A DNA stretch of 64,000 nucleotides, from contig NW_005196163.1 in the NCBI RefSeq assembly GCF_000372725.1, positions 280,631-344,630 on the forward strand, in the 5' to 3' direction. The stretch comes from Emiliania huxleyi CCMP1516 (Eukaryota > Haptophyta > Isochrysidales > Noelaerhabdaceae). The position numbers and the translations under genes were made by a program. The notes beneath the pieces were generated by a model. That model searched no databases. It was given only the letters and a program-made list of their open reading frames with translations, and was not told the DNA's origin. Positions within the stretch are counted from its first letter, which is position 1; every line of letters begins with the position of its first letter. Of this stretch, positions 28,340 through 38,788 are shown in pieces.

Positions 28340-29504
28340 TCAGGGCGGCGTCCCGGAGCGCAGCGGCTGCGTGCCGGTCGCATCCGGCGCCGCCTGGCGC
28401 AGCAGCGGCAGCCGTGCATCGCTCTCGCTGGAGCCGGCGCCGCGCGACTTGCCGGAGCGCGAGCTTTCGGCGATGGACGGCAGCGGCGACGGAGAGCAGC
28501 TGCCGCCCCCCGCCGAAGGGGCTGCCGCCGGCGGCAGCGGCGACGGGCTCACGTGGATCGCGCTCGCCGTGGCGCTGCCGCCGCAGCTGCTGCTGCCGCC
28601 GCGCGGGAGGCCAGGCGAGAGCGGCGGCGGTGGCGACGCCCCCTGGTCGTGCGGCGGCCCGCCTCCCGGCGGCGCAGACGCCGCCTCGCCAAAGCCCGCC
28701 TCGAGGCGCGAGACGTCGACGTGCTCGGCGCCTGCAAAGAGCCGCACGTCGCCCTGCACCATGTGCTCCTGAGGGATGCGGAAGAGCGCCTACGCGCGCG
28801 CACCCGCGCGCGGTCAGCCGGCGCGCCAGACGGCGACCGCGGCTCTCCGGAGGACAACCTTCATCTGCTGGTGCTTGCGCACGAGCCCTGGCGGAGCGGC
28901 GCGGCGACGGGTGCGCGGAGGAGGGGGAGGAGGGGGCGTGGGCGGCGACGGCGCCGGCCCGGCGTGGGAGGGCGGGCGAGGGCGGTGCGCGACCTAGGAG
29001 CAGCGCGAGGAAGATGCCGCTGACAAAGGTGGCGGCGACGCCCATCTTGATCCACGACATGGTGATGGCGGCGACGACGAGCGAGAGCAGCGAGAGGCCA
29101 TACGTCACAAAGATGGAGTGGCGCTGCTTCATCATCACCGCCACCGCGCGCTCGACCGAGCCGGTCGGCCCCTGCAGCGCGAGCCGGTGCCCGTACACCG
29201 TCGCAAAGCTGGCGACGCACACCGTGTAGAGGGCGAGGGCCATGGTGAGCGACGCAGAGCCGTAGTAGACCGTCTCCATCCAACGCAGCTCCGCCTTCCA
29301 CCGCCCGCCCGGCGCGAGGGCGGCGCGCATGTCGTCCGAGATTTCGAGCTCGACGAGCGAGTCAAACGCAAAGCCGGCGACGATCGACGCCTGAGTCGCA
29401 ATGTTGGAGTAGCGCTCGACGTAGTAGTCGAGCTCCTTCTGTCGCAGCGCGAGCGCGTTCTGTTTGAGCGCGGCCACCAGCCGGTCCTTATCGGCAGCCA
29501 ACAT
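28340..29504 (-). CDS. Orai/CRAC-channel-like four-span membrane protein
   Basis: Exons 28994-29504, 28823-28887 and 28340-28789; introns 106 bp (GT) and only 33 bp (GC); 341 residues. Four membrane segments: ATQASIVAGFAFDSLVELEI, YYGSASLTMALALYTVCVAS, VTYGLSLLSLVVAAITMSWI and MGVAATFVSGIFLALLLG. The first is close to the Orai pore helix (small residue-rich, ending in a Glu at the place of the selectivity-filter Glu), preceded by ERYSNIATQA like the basic N-terminal extension, and followed by a second span with the AxxTVCVA pattern. The tail (RKHQQMKVVLRRAAVAVW, then a Ser/Pro/Gly-rich stretch) is cytoplasmic. Known: Orai proteins form calcium channels gated by STIM in animals; algal relatives exist. 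No STIM-like gene is nearby. Confidence 0.65.
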
Positions 29505-29589
29505 GCTTTCCCAAGGGTGGACGGAAGTGGTTCGACGACGAGTTCGACGACGAGAGCACAGCCGGCACAACAGGTCAACAGGACTCCGC

Positions 29590-30011
29590 CCTAGGTGTTG
29601 AATACAAATACATGAATTCACAGAGAGGTCTCCCAGGAGCCTGAATACTGTATTCAAAAAGGCGCGCAGCGCCGCCGGAACACATACGGAATACATGCGG
29701 CGCGGAGCGCCGCTAGCTAGTTGTGCAGGCGCGGAGCGCGCGGAAGCGCGCGGAAGCCGCAGCGAGCGCGCGGCGCGGAGAGCGCGCGGAGCGCGCTAGC
29801 GCGCGCGGAGCGCGGGCAGAGGGCGGCCACTAGACCATCAGGTCCTCCTCTTGTCCGAGTTGTTCTCGTCCGAGTCCGAGTCGCAGCGCTCGACGCGCGG
29901 AAATTCTTTTTTCTTGAATACAAGGGTTGTATTCATGAATTCAAGATTTCTGGCCTTGAATACGTATTTTCCTGAATTTTTCTGCGCTCCGCGAGGTATT
30001 CAACACCTAGG
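29590..30011. mobile_element. hAT-type MITE, 422 bp
   Basis: Ends CCTAGGTGTTGAATAC (29590-29605) and its perfect reverse complement (29996-30011) are flanked by the exact 8-bp duplication GACTCCGC (29582-29589 and 30012-30019). The interior has short GAATTC/TTGAATAC palindromic strings near the ends and a core of GCGCGGAGCGC repeats. No ORF. It lies about 85 bases upstream of the Orai-like gene start, so it may contribute promoter sequence. Confidence 0.9.
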
Positions 30012-30134
30012 GACTCCGCGGTCGACGAATCGTCGAACTGACTTCTTTCTTTTCTGTGAGAGAGGCTTTAAGAATTCTTTCTTTCATAAGCGCCCCCCCC
30101 CCCCCTCGCACAGCCGCCGGCTGCTTGTTGCTCA

Positions 30135-30327
30135 GGGTTCCAACTTTTTCCGGGGTATGGTATGGTACGCTCGGCCAACCCACCTCGAGACCATACCCGC
30201 CGCCTCTTGGAAGACCTGCTTGGGGTATGGGGTAGGGCTAAGCCTTGGGCGGTCAGGACCATACCCCCCCCCCCCCCCTTTGGGCCGCCCGAGAGTACCA
30301 TACCATACCCCGGAAAAATTGGAACCC
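30135..30327. mobile_element. Small foldback MITE, about 193 bp
   Basis: The first 40 bp (starting GGGTTCCAACTTTTTCCGGG, including GGTATGGTATGGTAC) are mirrored with one or two differences by the last 40 bp (ending GGAAAAATTGGAACCC). The middle has GGGGTATGG / CCATACCC strings and a C14 run. The target duplication is unclear (CAG is the best candidate). No coding content. Confidence 0.75.
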
Positions 30328-30543
30328 AGCTCCCAGCGCACAGAGCACCGGGACGCGGTCGGGCGATCTGAGGCCCAACTAGGCGTATGCATTGCCCATC
30401 CAGGGCTATCACCTGGACCTATCAACAGGCGCATGCGGCGCCGTGCTCAGGAGCTGCTGCTCCAACGCCGGAGATTTGTCTTTTTTTGCAGGCGACGAGC
30501 GACGAGGCTCCTCTGTCACGCGAGCTCGCTCGCGCCAGTCGAC

Positions 30544-32285
30544 ATGCCCAAGCGGCTCGTTTCGCACGGCAAGCGCGCGCCCGTGCCGGCCAAGAAGAAG
30601 AGCGCGCCCAGCGGCGGCGCTGCGAGCGGCGGCACGCCGTCGCGTGCACGGGCCGCTCTCGATGAGGAGGTGGACTCGGGCGACTCGGGCGACGAGGCCG
30701 AGCCGTCGGCGGCGGCGTCCGCCGCCGCGACGGCCGCCGCGGAGCGCGAGGCGGCGGAGGCGGCGGAGACGCCGGACGAGCGTCGCGTCAGACTGGCCAA
30801 GGAGATGCTCTCTCGGATGGACGACGCCGCTCGCTCGCGCCGTGCAAAGGGCAGCAGCAGCGGCGCGCCGTCCGACGCCGTCGCCGCGGAGCTGGAGGAG
30901 GAGGCGCTGCGGCGGGACGGCAAATTCGTGCGGCGGCTGGCGGCGCCGCTGCGCCGCGCTGGGCCGACGCCTCCCTCGAGCGTCCGCGTCCTCCGCGGGC
31001 CTCGCCTCAGCCCGACCTGCGTCGCGCTGTCGGCGGATGAGACGAGGGCGTTCGCCGGCTGCAAAGGGGGCGAGGTGCTGTGCTGGGAGCTGCGCGAGGG
31101 CGGCGCGCGCACGCGGCTGCCGCCGGACCGCGCGCCCGCCGAACCCGGCGCCACGCCGCGCGGTCACTCACGCGACGTGCTCGCCGTCGCCGCAGCGGAC
31201 GACGGGCGCGCCGCTTGCGGCGGCGGTGGCGCCGGCTGCGAGAGGTCGACGAGGCGTCACCGTTCACGGGGACGGCTGTAGGCGCACGCTGCTCACGGGC
31301 GGCGGCGACGCGCGCGTGCTCGTCTGGGACCTGCGCACGAACGGCGTCGTCAAGTGCCTCGGCGGCCACCGCAAGCGCGTGACGAGCCTCGCGCTGCGGC
31401 GAGACGCGCCGGCGGCGGAGGCGTACTCGGGCTCGTCCGACCGGTGCGTGCGCGTGTGGAACGTCGCGCAGCGCGGCTTCGTCGAGACGCTCTTCGGACA
31501 CCAGGAGGGCATCACCGCCCTCGACGCCGTCGGCGAGCAGTCGCTCGTCTCTGCGGCCGAGGACCGGACGCTTCGGCTGTGGAAGGTGGACGAGGAGACG
31601 CAGCTCGTGTTCGGCGGCGGCAGCTCGCCGCTCGACGCGGTGGCCATGCTCTCCCCGACCAGCTTCGTGGCGGGCGCCCAGGACGGCACCCTCTCCCTCT
31701 GGTCGTCGATGCGCAAGCGGCCTCTCGCCACGCTGCCGACTGCGCACGGGCTCGGCGGCGCCCTCACGGGGGGGGCGCCCTGCTGGATCACCGCGCTCGC
31801 GGCGCCGCCGCACTCGGACGTCGTCCTCTCGGGCTCGTGCGACGGCGCCCTCCGCTTCTGGCACGCCGACGACGCGGGCCGCTCCCTCTCGCCCATCCAC
31901 TCGGTCCCCCTGACCGGGTTCGTGAACGGGATCGCCCTCGCGCGGAGCGGCAAGTTTGTCGCCGCGGCGGTCGGGCAGGAGCACCGGCTGGGGCGCTGGT
32001 TCCGGCTGCCCGAGGTGCCCCTCCTCCGCGGCGCCCCCCGCGCGCACACACCCTCCCCACAGACCCGCTCCTCGCAGTCTCCTCACGGCGTCCTCCACCC
32101 CGCCGCCGCACCAGGCGCGAAACTCGCTCGCGATCGTGCCGCTGGACGAGTGCATGCACGCCGCGCCTAAGCTGCTCGAGCAGCTCGCGCAAAATGGCAA
32201 GCGGCCGATGCCCGCGCCGTGGGAGGCGGACGAGGTGTACGGCGGCGGAGGAGGCAGCAGTGGCGAGGAGGACGGCGGGGACTGA
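30544..32285 (+). CDS. RRP9: U3 snoRNP WD40 protein RRP9 (U3-55K)
   Basis: Exons 30544-31205, 31282-32014 and 32115-32285 (phases fit; first intron GC-AG, second GT-AG); 521 residues. The N terminus is basic and acidic in turn (AKKKSAPSGG, DSGDSGDEAE), then ERRVRLAKEMLSRMDDA, followed by WD40 repeats: VLVWDLRTNGVVKCLGGHRK, SSDRCVRVWNVAQRGFVETL, FGHQEGITALDAV, EDRTLRLWKVDEETQLVF, DGTLSLWSSMRKRPLATL. The signature late block VGQEHRLGRWFRLPE joins across the last intron to ARNSLAIVPLD, as in RRP9 from other eukaryotes. Known role: nucleolar component of the U3 small nucleolar RNP needed for 18S rRNA processing. It shares this biogenesis theme with the SPB4-like helicase at 43 kb. Confidence 0.95.
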
Positions 32286-32510
32286 GGGGCGATATACGAG
32301 GTCGACCGTCGACGCCCGGCGAAGGGGACTCGCGCAGCAGCCGCTCCGTTTCCGATCATAGCCAGCCAGGCTCTCTGGTTAGTACGAGTCCCACAGAGCT
32401 TTTTTTATCTACGAATCCCCCCCTACGTAGATGGCCAAGGCCGCGGCGCTTGCGTTATTTATTATTATCGACTAACTTACGCAAAATCAGGTAGCCATGA
32501 GCATGCCAAC

Positions 32511-33671
32511 TCAAGACCGTAAAAACCCGGCTGAAAGAGAGCTGAAGTTGCACACAGACCGGAGATGACGGTACTGACCCTCCACTGTGCGCGTGTGGGA
32601 GGTGGACTTTGGCCGCTGTGTCCCCTCTCCACCTTCGCGCCATCCCGGTGGCAGTCGAAGCACGCGCAGCCCGCGCCCCTCGCAGACTGTTGGCCGGTTC
32701 ATCGTGGCGTTGAGGTCAACAGAGTGCAGCGCTCCGTTGGCGCGCACGCGAAGCACGCACACCCGGATCAAAGCGACGCGCACCTTGGTCTTGGTCAGGT
32801 GGTCGCACAGCATCATCTCGCTCTGAAAGCGCTCAACGTTGGAGTAGGCCTTGGCTCTGCCGGTGGTTGGCGACTTGAGCGTCATGTCGAACTGTCGCAG
32901 GTAGAGCGACATGGGCCAACGCTCCCCAAATGCGAGGCGGTCGTTGACGCCGTCGTGTTGGTGGAAGTCGGGCACGCTGACCGCACCGTGCGCAGGAGGC
33001 CACTCGATGGACGAGAGGAGCGCAGTGTCCAGCCGCGCAAGCAGCACGTGCGAAAACCGGTGCCCAGTCCGGCCCTCGTGCGCGAAGGCAAGCGTCCAAG
33101 ATAAGCGAGCACTCAGGCGCGAGCGGTACACGTTGACGATCGTGTCATCCGGGTAGCGTCTCCTCCACCCGGCGTATCTCGATTTGCGATCGAGAAGGGC
33201 GCTCGCGTTCCTCCTTCTCGCGCGGTCCTGGGCGAGCGAGGCGGTCTGTCTGCTGACAGCCCAGAGGCTCCACTCCCTGTCAATGACAGCCTGGTCAGCT
33301 GTTTGTAGGCGCCGGGAGATATCGCTGGCGTTGCAAGAGGGGCACGCCCATCGCGGGAGCGATTCGAGCAAGGCCGAAAGATTTGCAGCGGGCGGCTCGG
33401 CGACAAGCGCGTGGACAAAGGCGTCGAGCTTGGCGTGCGAGGAGAGCGGCCTGAAGGCATTCGCGACCAGCGACTCGCGCGTGTAGATCAGAGAGCGCGG
33501 CGAGCCAAAGAAGCACACTGCGACGCGCGGGCTGTGCAGCGCTCTCGTCTGCCGAATTTCCCGCATGCCGTGCGATTGGTTGGCACGCTCTGCGACGGCA
33601 TCGCCTCTCCTCGAGGAGAGCGCGAGCGGCAGCGCGAGCACGAGGGCGACCAGCGATAGGCACCGCATCAC
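32511..33671 (-). CDS. Secretory-pathway glycosyltransferase-like protein
   Basis: Single exon, 386 residues. The start MMRCLSLVALVLALPLALSS is a signal peptide or signal anchor. The lumenal body contains RVAVCFFGSPRSLIYTRESL (an early strand as in algal glycosyltransferase-like families), FSHVLLARLDTALLSSIEWP, VSVPDFHQHDGVNDRLAFGE and KAYSNVERFQSEMML, the D-x-D-poor pattern (RLD, NDR, NSE/NVE) seen in such Golgi proteins. Many potential N-glycosylation sites (NLS, NAS, NAT). Function inferred: polysaccharide or glycoprotein glycan synthesis in the Golgi. The C-terminal 60 residues look frayed. The shared upstream motif lies about 50 bases before the start. Confidence 0.6.
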   Translation of the reverse strand: MMRCLSLVALVLALPLALSSRRGDAVAERANQSHGMREIRQTRALHSPRVAVCFFGSPRSLIYTRESLVANAFRPLSSHAKLDAFVHALVAEPPAANLSALLESLPRWACPSCNASDISRRLQTADQAVIDREWSLWAVSRQTASLAQDRARRRNASALLDRKSRYAGWRRRYPDDTIVNVYRSRLSARLSWTLAFAHEGRTGHRFSHVLLARLDTALLSSIEWPPAHGAVSVPDFHQHDGVNDRLAFGERWPMSLYLRQFDMTLKSPTTGRAKAYSNVERFQSEMMLCDHLTKTKVRVALIRVCVLRVRANGALHSVDLNATMNRPTVCEGRGLRVLRLPPGWREGGEGTQRPKSTSHTRTVEGQYRHLRSVCNFSSLSAGFLRS

Positions 33672-33714
33672 GGGAACGCTGCGCCTCCGGCCGGCCAGAA
33701 GACACGGACGGACG

Positions 33715-33800
33715 TTTTACAAGAGAATTCTTAAAATACAAGCCTCTCTCACAGCACACTGGCACGACAAGGGCGCGGACTGGCGCGGACTGGCACACAC
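33715..33800 (-). promoter_or_regulatory. Shared upstream motif ahead of the glycosyltransferase-like gene
   Basis: On the minus strand: GTGCCAGTCCGCGCCAGTCC, then TCGTGCCAGTGTGCTGTGAG, AGGCTTGTATTTT and AAGAATTCTCTTG, ending about 50 bases before the ATG. A plus-strand copy with the same tail (CGTGCCAGTCTGCTGTGAGA, GGCTTGT, AGAATTCTTTT) is at 40085-40130, where no gene start was recognised. Confidence 0.5.
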
Positions 33801-34334
33801 ACCGGCTCACCACAAAAGAAAGAAATTTTACAAAAAGAAAAAGTCGATATGACACAGGACAGGGTCCCCACATGCACGAGCAGAATGCCAGAAAAAATTT
33901 CTCTTGCCGTGCCTGTCGCGTGAATCGTGCTGTGCGACCGGGCAGTCCCTCGTCGATTCCTCTCTCTGCAACCTCCATGCCACCTCGCGTAGCTCTCTGC
34001 AACTGCTGCAGCCTCTCGCGCGGCTGCCCACACGAGTTCGTGTACCCCTAATCCCTCCGTCGGGCGAGTCCGTGTAGCTGTGGGATGAGTGAGGGCGGTG
34101 GGTGGGCACACACAGGGTCACTCAGGCGAAACCACACAAAAGCGGCAGTCCGACGCCGCGCGAGCGAGACATAGTAGAGCTCTGCTCTGCGTGTTGAGAA
34201 AGGGGGGGGGGCGCCGCCGTGGGGCAGCCTCTCCTCCTGTGTGGTGCGGCGTGGAAAAGGCGGCGGGGTCAAAACAGAGGGAGAGGGGCTCTGCCGTGTG
34301 GCACAGGGCGCTCGGCCTTTTTGGACGGTTGACC
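33800..34334. other. Intergenic region, no supported gene
   Basis: Several overlapping frames exist on both strands but none has a recognisable domain or start context. A G9 run lies near 34203. Confidence 0.4.
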
Positions 34335-34640
34335 ATGCTGGCGACGATGCTCCAGGCGGCAGAGCAGCCGACAGGCAGCCCAAACCACCTGGCGGGGCCG
34401 TCGTCGCCGGGTTCGCGACACGCGCAGCAATCAGGGACCCCGTCCCTCGTCGAGCTGGAGAGCTTGTCAAATACACCAATGCGAGGTGTGGACCAGATGC
34501 AGCCGGTGGGACGCGACGCCAGCAAGCCGAGGGCAGCCGTGCTCGATGGCATCGCCGCCATCAATCAGGCGGCGGAGGCGGCCGCTGCGGCGTCGTCTCG
34601 GTCGGGGTCCTCGGCACCTGCGGCACCAGACGCAGCATGA
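34335..34640 (+). CDS. Small hypothetical protein
   Basis: 101 residues from MLATMLQAAEQPTGSPNHL, Ser/Pro/Ala-rich with one possible helix ([18 protein letters not shown]). No family recognised. Amphipathic Ala-rich ends are common in chance frames at this base composition, so the call is weak. Confidence 0.25.
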   Translation: MLATMLQAAEQPTGSPNHLAGPSSPGSRHAQQSGTPSLVELESLSNTPMRGVDQMQPVGRDASKPRAAVLDGIAAINQAAEAAAAASSRSGSSAPAAPDAA

Positions 34641-34880
34641 AACGGCTTGCCGCGTCGCGAGCACCCCATCCCATAACAGTCGCTAGTTTGCCAGCATGGC
34701 TATCTGTCCTGTCCTTCGAGTCGATTACCAGGTCATTCGGTTTGACACACAAAGCAGGTTGGTCCAGCTCCAAAATCGCGATGTCGTTGATGTTGTTTGA
34801 ATTTTCGTAATCTTCGTGCTTATGAACCTTGACGACTTTGTGTGTCCTGCTGCATTCTGTGTCATCATCGACTAGATTAA

Positions 34881-35596
34881 GGTGGTAGCCAACTCTTGCC
34901 GCGAAAGTTTAGGCGTGGTCGACGTTCCGCGCTGTGTGTCGCGCCTGAGCTCGCCCTTGCCGCCCGAGGCTACCCGGGAACCACAGACAGCATCAAACAA
35001 AGGACACGCTAGATGTGCTTGTGACGGACGCGTCTCTCGTGATCGCGGCACGAGCAGTGCTGTGTGCGGCGCTCGCCACTCGCGACTGTGCTGGACGGCG
35101 GACGGCTGTGGTTGCTCAGATGGCCTTATGACGACCCCATTTCGACATATCGTTCCTAAGACAGGTACCCATGAGCTCCATGCGGGAATGACTGGCTCAA
35201 CCAATTGATCACAAATTCCCTCGGAAACGTCGAAGTCGTCAAATTATGCTGTCACGAGGAAGAATTTTACCGTTTTGAGAGATTTCGTGGGAATTTGTGA
35301 TCAGTTGGTTGAGCCAGTCATTCCCGCATGGAGCTCATGGGACATGGGTACCTGTCCTAGAAACGATGTCGAAATGGGGTCGTCATAAGGCCATCTTAGT
35401 GGCTACACGGCCTGCCACGGGTTGTGAGCCGCTCTCTGAACCGGCGCTTGATGCGGGCGTAGCTTGCGATCCCGACCTTGCGCGATGCGCCTCTTGATGC
35501 ATTCTACCATCTACTCGCACATGGCAAGCATGGGCGACGCCTCACGCCCCATGCCGGCCATCCAAGATATGCGCGCGCCAAGGGTTTGCTACCACC
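34881..35596. mobile_element. TTAA-flanked inverted-repeat element
   Basis: GGTGGTAGC at the left (from 34881) and GCTACCACC at the right (to 35596) are each flanked by TTAA (34877-34880, 35597-35600), as in piggyBac-type insertions, though the ends are not typical piggyBac ends. Inside, a long imperfect inverted repeat runs from about 35115-35222 to about 35290-35405 (CAGATGGCCTTATGACGACC on the left, GGTCGTCATAAGGCCATCTT on the right; TGGCTCAACCAA against TTGGTTGAGCCA), with a loop of about 65 bp. No ORF of interest. It ends about 235 bases before the eEF1B-gamma start. Confidence 0.65.
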
Positions 35597-35833
35597 TTAA
35601 GCCGACCGGTGGACACGTACAGAGGTTGCTCCGGAGCCGAGCGCGCGGAATCGACGATGGCGTGCCGGCCATGGGCCCGGACGAAGGTCCTGGCTCGAAA
35701 ACGCGAGCAGAGGCTGCCGTGTGGGGCCACGGCGAGCCTCGGGCGAGAAAGTCAGCTCGGGGTAGAGAGCGGCGGCTATATAAAAATCTGGCTTCGGTAG
35801 CCCGGCAAGAATTCTCTTCTGTGCTGCGCAACC

Positions 35834-38197
35834 ATGAAGCTCTATACCTTCGCCGGCAACACCCACGCCCTGCAGACGCTCATCGTCGCTCGGTACAACG
35901 GCGTCGACATCGAGGTGCCGGCCTTCGAGATGGGCAAGGACAACAAGTCGGCCGCTTTTCTCAAGAAGAGCCCGCTGGGCAAGGTGCCGGTGCTTGAGAC
36001 TGCGAGCGGCTGCATTTGCGAGGCGGCCGCTGTCGCCAGGCTCCATGCCCGCTCCCGGTCGGCCTCCTCCTCGCCGGCGCCCAGCTCCACGCGCGCTGCG
36101 CCACACAGGTACGTCGCACGCATGCGGGCCGATACAAACATGTTTGGCGCCACCTTTTTCGAGGCTGGCCAGGCGCGCGCTGCCCGCACAGCGCCGCAGC
36201 GCCCGGCCTCTCCGCGCCTTCGCCTCATCACCCCTCTCTCTCCTGCGGGCCGCTCCATTCGCGTTCAGGTGGACATGTGGGTCGAGTTTGCCAAAAATGA
36301 GCTCGGTGCGCAAATAAGAGAGACAAACCAGCTGCGGCGGTGAGCGCTGGCTCTCACCATTCCGCCCTCTCTCGTGCAGATCTGCCCGTCGGGATGTGGG
36401 TGGCCGACTGGTCGCGGCCGCGCGAGGGGCAGCCGAGGGAAGGGCTGGAGGGCTTGCTGCGTCTGATAGGCGCGCCGGGCCGCGGCTCACTTGCGAGAGA
36501 GCGAGCGAGCGAGAGAGAGAGCGAGACCGAGAGAGAAAGAGAAAGAGCCAGCATCGCGTCCGACGCATCCCGATGATGGCGCGTGCGCAGGTGTTCCCCA
36601 TCCTCGGCTTCATCGCCTCCAACGCCGCAAACACCAAGCAGGCGAGGGGCGGAAAACGGACACCGCCCTGCATCGCGCGGCGCCTTCATGTGACGCCCCG
36701 CGGCCCGACGCCCCCTCCACGGCACGCAGGCTCAGGAGGACATCGCGCGCGCGCTCGGTGTGATGAACGAGCACCTGCAGTCTCGCACTTTCCTTGTGGG
36801 CGACGCGGTGCGCAAGCCTCGCCCTCGCCCGCCCTCTTCCCGACCCTCCACGCGGGTTGTTGCGGCGGCACGGCTGACTCCACCACGCCCTCTCTCGCAG
36901 GTGACGCTCGCTGACATCGTGGTGTCCTGCTCGCTGCTCAACGCAACGCGCCCTCGGCCCCTCCCGCCCCTCTCCTCCCAGCGACTGAGGCTCGCGGGCG
37001 GTCGCCTCCGCAGGCGTTCAAGCTGGTCTTTGACGCGCCCTTCCTCGCCCCGTTCCCTGCCGTCGTCCGCTGGTTCACGACGTGAGACCCCCTGCCCCTG
37101 CCCCCCCTGCCCCCCGCCGCCCGGTGTGCCGTGCGGCGCTGGGGCCGCGCCGCCCCACCCGCGCCGCTCCCTCGCCGCCCCCGCCCCAGGTGCGTGTCAC
37201 TCCCGGAGTTTCTTGCCGTGATTGGCAAGACCACGCTGCTGCAGGGCGCCACGGGCGCCGCGCCTCCGCCCGCGAGCGCTCCGAGCGGAGGGGATGGGGA
37301 TGGCAAGAAGGAGGGGAAGAAGGGAGGCAAGAAGGAGGCGAAGGAGGCGAAGGAGGCGAAGGAGGCGAAGGAGGCGAAGGAGGCGCCGCGTAGGCCGCAC
37401 CTCCCTGCCCCTCTGCGCGCCGCTCTGGTGCCACCCTCGAACCGCGGTTGTCCGCAGGCGCCGCCGAAGAGGGACAAGGACAAGGACAAGGAGGGCGGCA
37501 AGAAGGAGGGGAAGAAGAGGGAGGAGCCCGCGGCGGCGGACAAGGCGGCGGCCGAGCGGGAGAAGCTGCTCAAGAAGGTGATCAAGGAGGGCGGGAAGAA
37601 GGGGGTCGAGATCGAGGGCGCCGCAGACATGGGCGGCCTCGAGTTCTTTTGCACCACCCTCGAGAGCCCCGATGGAGCGCCCGCCCTCCCTCCCTTGGAC
37701 GCGGGGCGCGCGGAGCCTCTGGCACAAGCATCCCCGCGGCTCGGCCCTTAGGCGACGTCGGCTTGCTCGAGGCGAGCATGACGGCGATGAACGCCGAGCC
37801 CGACCCGGACGCGGAGGACCGCAAGGGCTGCAGCGGCCGCGTGGGCAAGATGATCTTCTCGGCGGGCGTGCAGCAGCTCGCGATGGTCGCGTACGTGCCC
37901 GCGGGCAGTGCGGAGAAGGTGCTGCTCGCCGACTGGCTACATCACGTGTGCGCGGCGGTGCAGGGCGAGGTCGCCTCCCCGCCGGCCGCCGCCGAGTCGC
38001 CCGACGGCGGCCTCGTCGCGAGCGCTGTCGTCAAGGCGAACGCGGACGCGGGCAAGTTCCCGCTCAAGGACAAGGACACGGCGATGGCCGCCGCCTTCGC
38101 ATTCCTCCGCTCAAAGGGCGCCTTCCCGGAGGACAACGACGACAGCGACGACGACATGATCTTTGGCGACGACTGCAACCTCGACGACTACGACTAG
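35834..38197 (+). CDS. EEF1G: eEF1B-gamma-like elongation factor subunit (GST domain plus distinct C-terminal domain)
   Basis: Eleven exons: 35834-36039, 36109-36172, 36269-36305, 36380-36399, 36591-36641, 36730-36807, 36901-36942, 37014-37081, 37190-37382, 37458-37665, 37752-38197; phases agree and 470 residues result. The N-terminal half is the GST-like fold of eEF1B-gamma: MKLYTFAGNTHALQTLI, KKSPLGKVPVLET, YVARMRADTNMFGATFFEAG, VFPILGFIASNAANTKQ, LGVMNEHLQSRTFLVGD, VTLADIVVSCSLL and FPAVVRWFTTCVSLPEF. A Lys/Glu-rich linker coded by GAGGCGAAG repeats follows. The C-terminal domain (MGGLEFFCTTLES, LLEASMTAMNAEPDPDAEDR, GRVGKMIFSAGVQQLAMVAY, ending DDDMIFGDDCNLDDYD) is not the Trp-rich canonical EF1G domain. 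Role: scaffold of the eEF1A exchange complex. Exon 4 is only 20 bp and its donor is the least certain. Confidence 0.88.
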
Positions 38198-38788
38198 GCG
38201 CACTCGTGCGTGCGCTCCACTCGGCGGGCGCGGCCGCGGAGATGGCAGGAGAGTGGTATTCGCCGGCGACTCCTTCACTTGGACACATACGTCATGCGCG
38301 TATCCGTGTGTGCGCGGGCCGAGCTCCTAAGTCCTATGCGCTATGCGCTATGGGAGGGGGGAGGAGGTGCCCAGTGCCCAGCTCCGTGTGGACAGTGGAG
38401 CCGCGCCGCGCGCGGCCGCCGCCGTGTGCGGCGTGGAGCGAGATCAGACGCTCGAAAAACACGTTTCTCGCCGTTATTTTTGCCGAGCTCTGAAGCTTAG
38501 TCACAACCACGCCCAAACCCCGGGGGAATGACGAATGTTCACACAACTCCGCAAGCGCCAAGCCCCGACTCTCCGACTCTTGGCGAGTTCCGCGAGACCC
38601 CGCCGCGCGCCGCGCTGCTCGCACTGTGCCTTGACGGGGTTCCCACTCTCATCCGCACGCGCACCGCATGCCATGCGTATCCATCGCCGCCACCCTCGCC
38701 ACCCCGGCCCCGTGAGCGGCTCTGGGCGCGTGCCGCGACGCCTCTCTCGACTTGCACGCACCTCTCTTGACTTGCACGCACCACCGCT
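38198..38788. other. Convergent intergenic region
   Basis: About 590 bases between the 3' ends of the elongation-factor gene and the securin-like gene. Contains a triplicated GCGCTATG string near 38337-38352. No gene seen. Confidence 0.45.
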
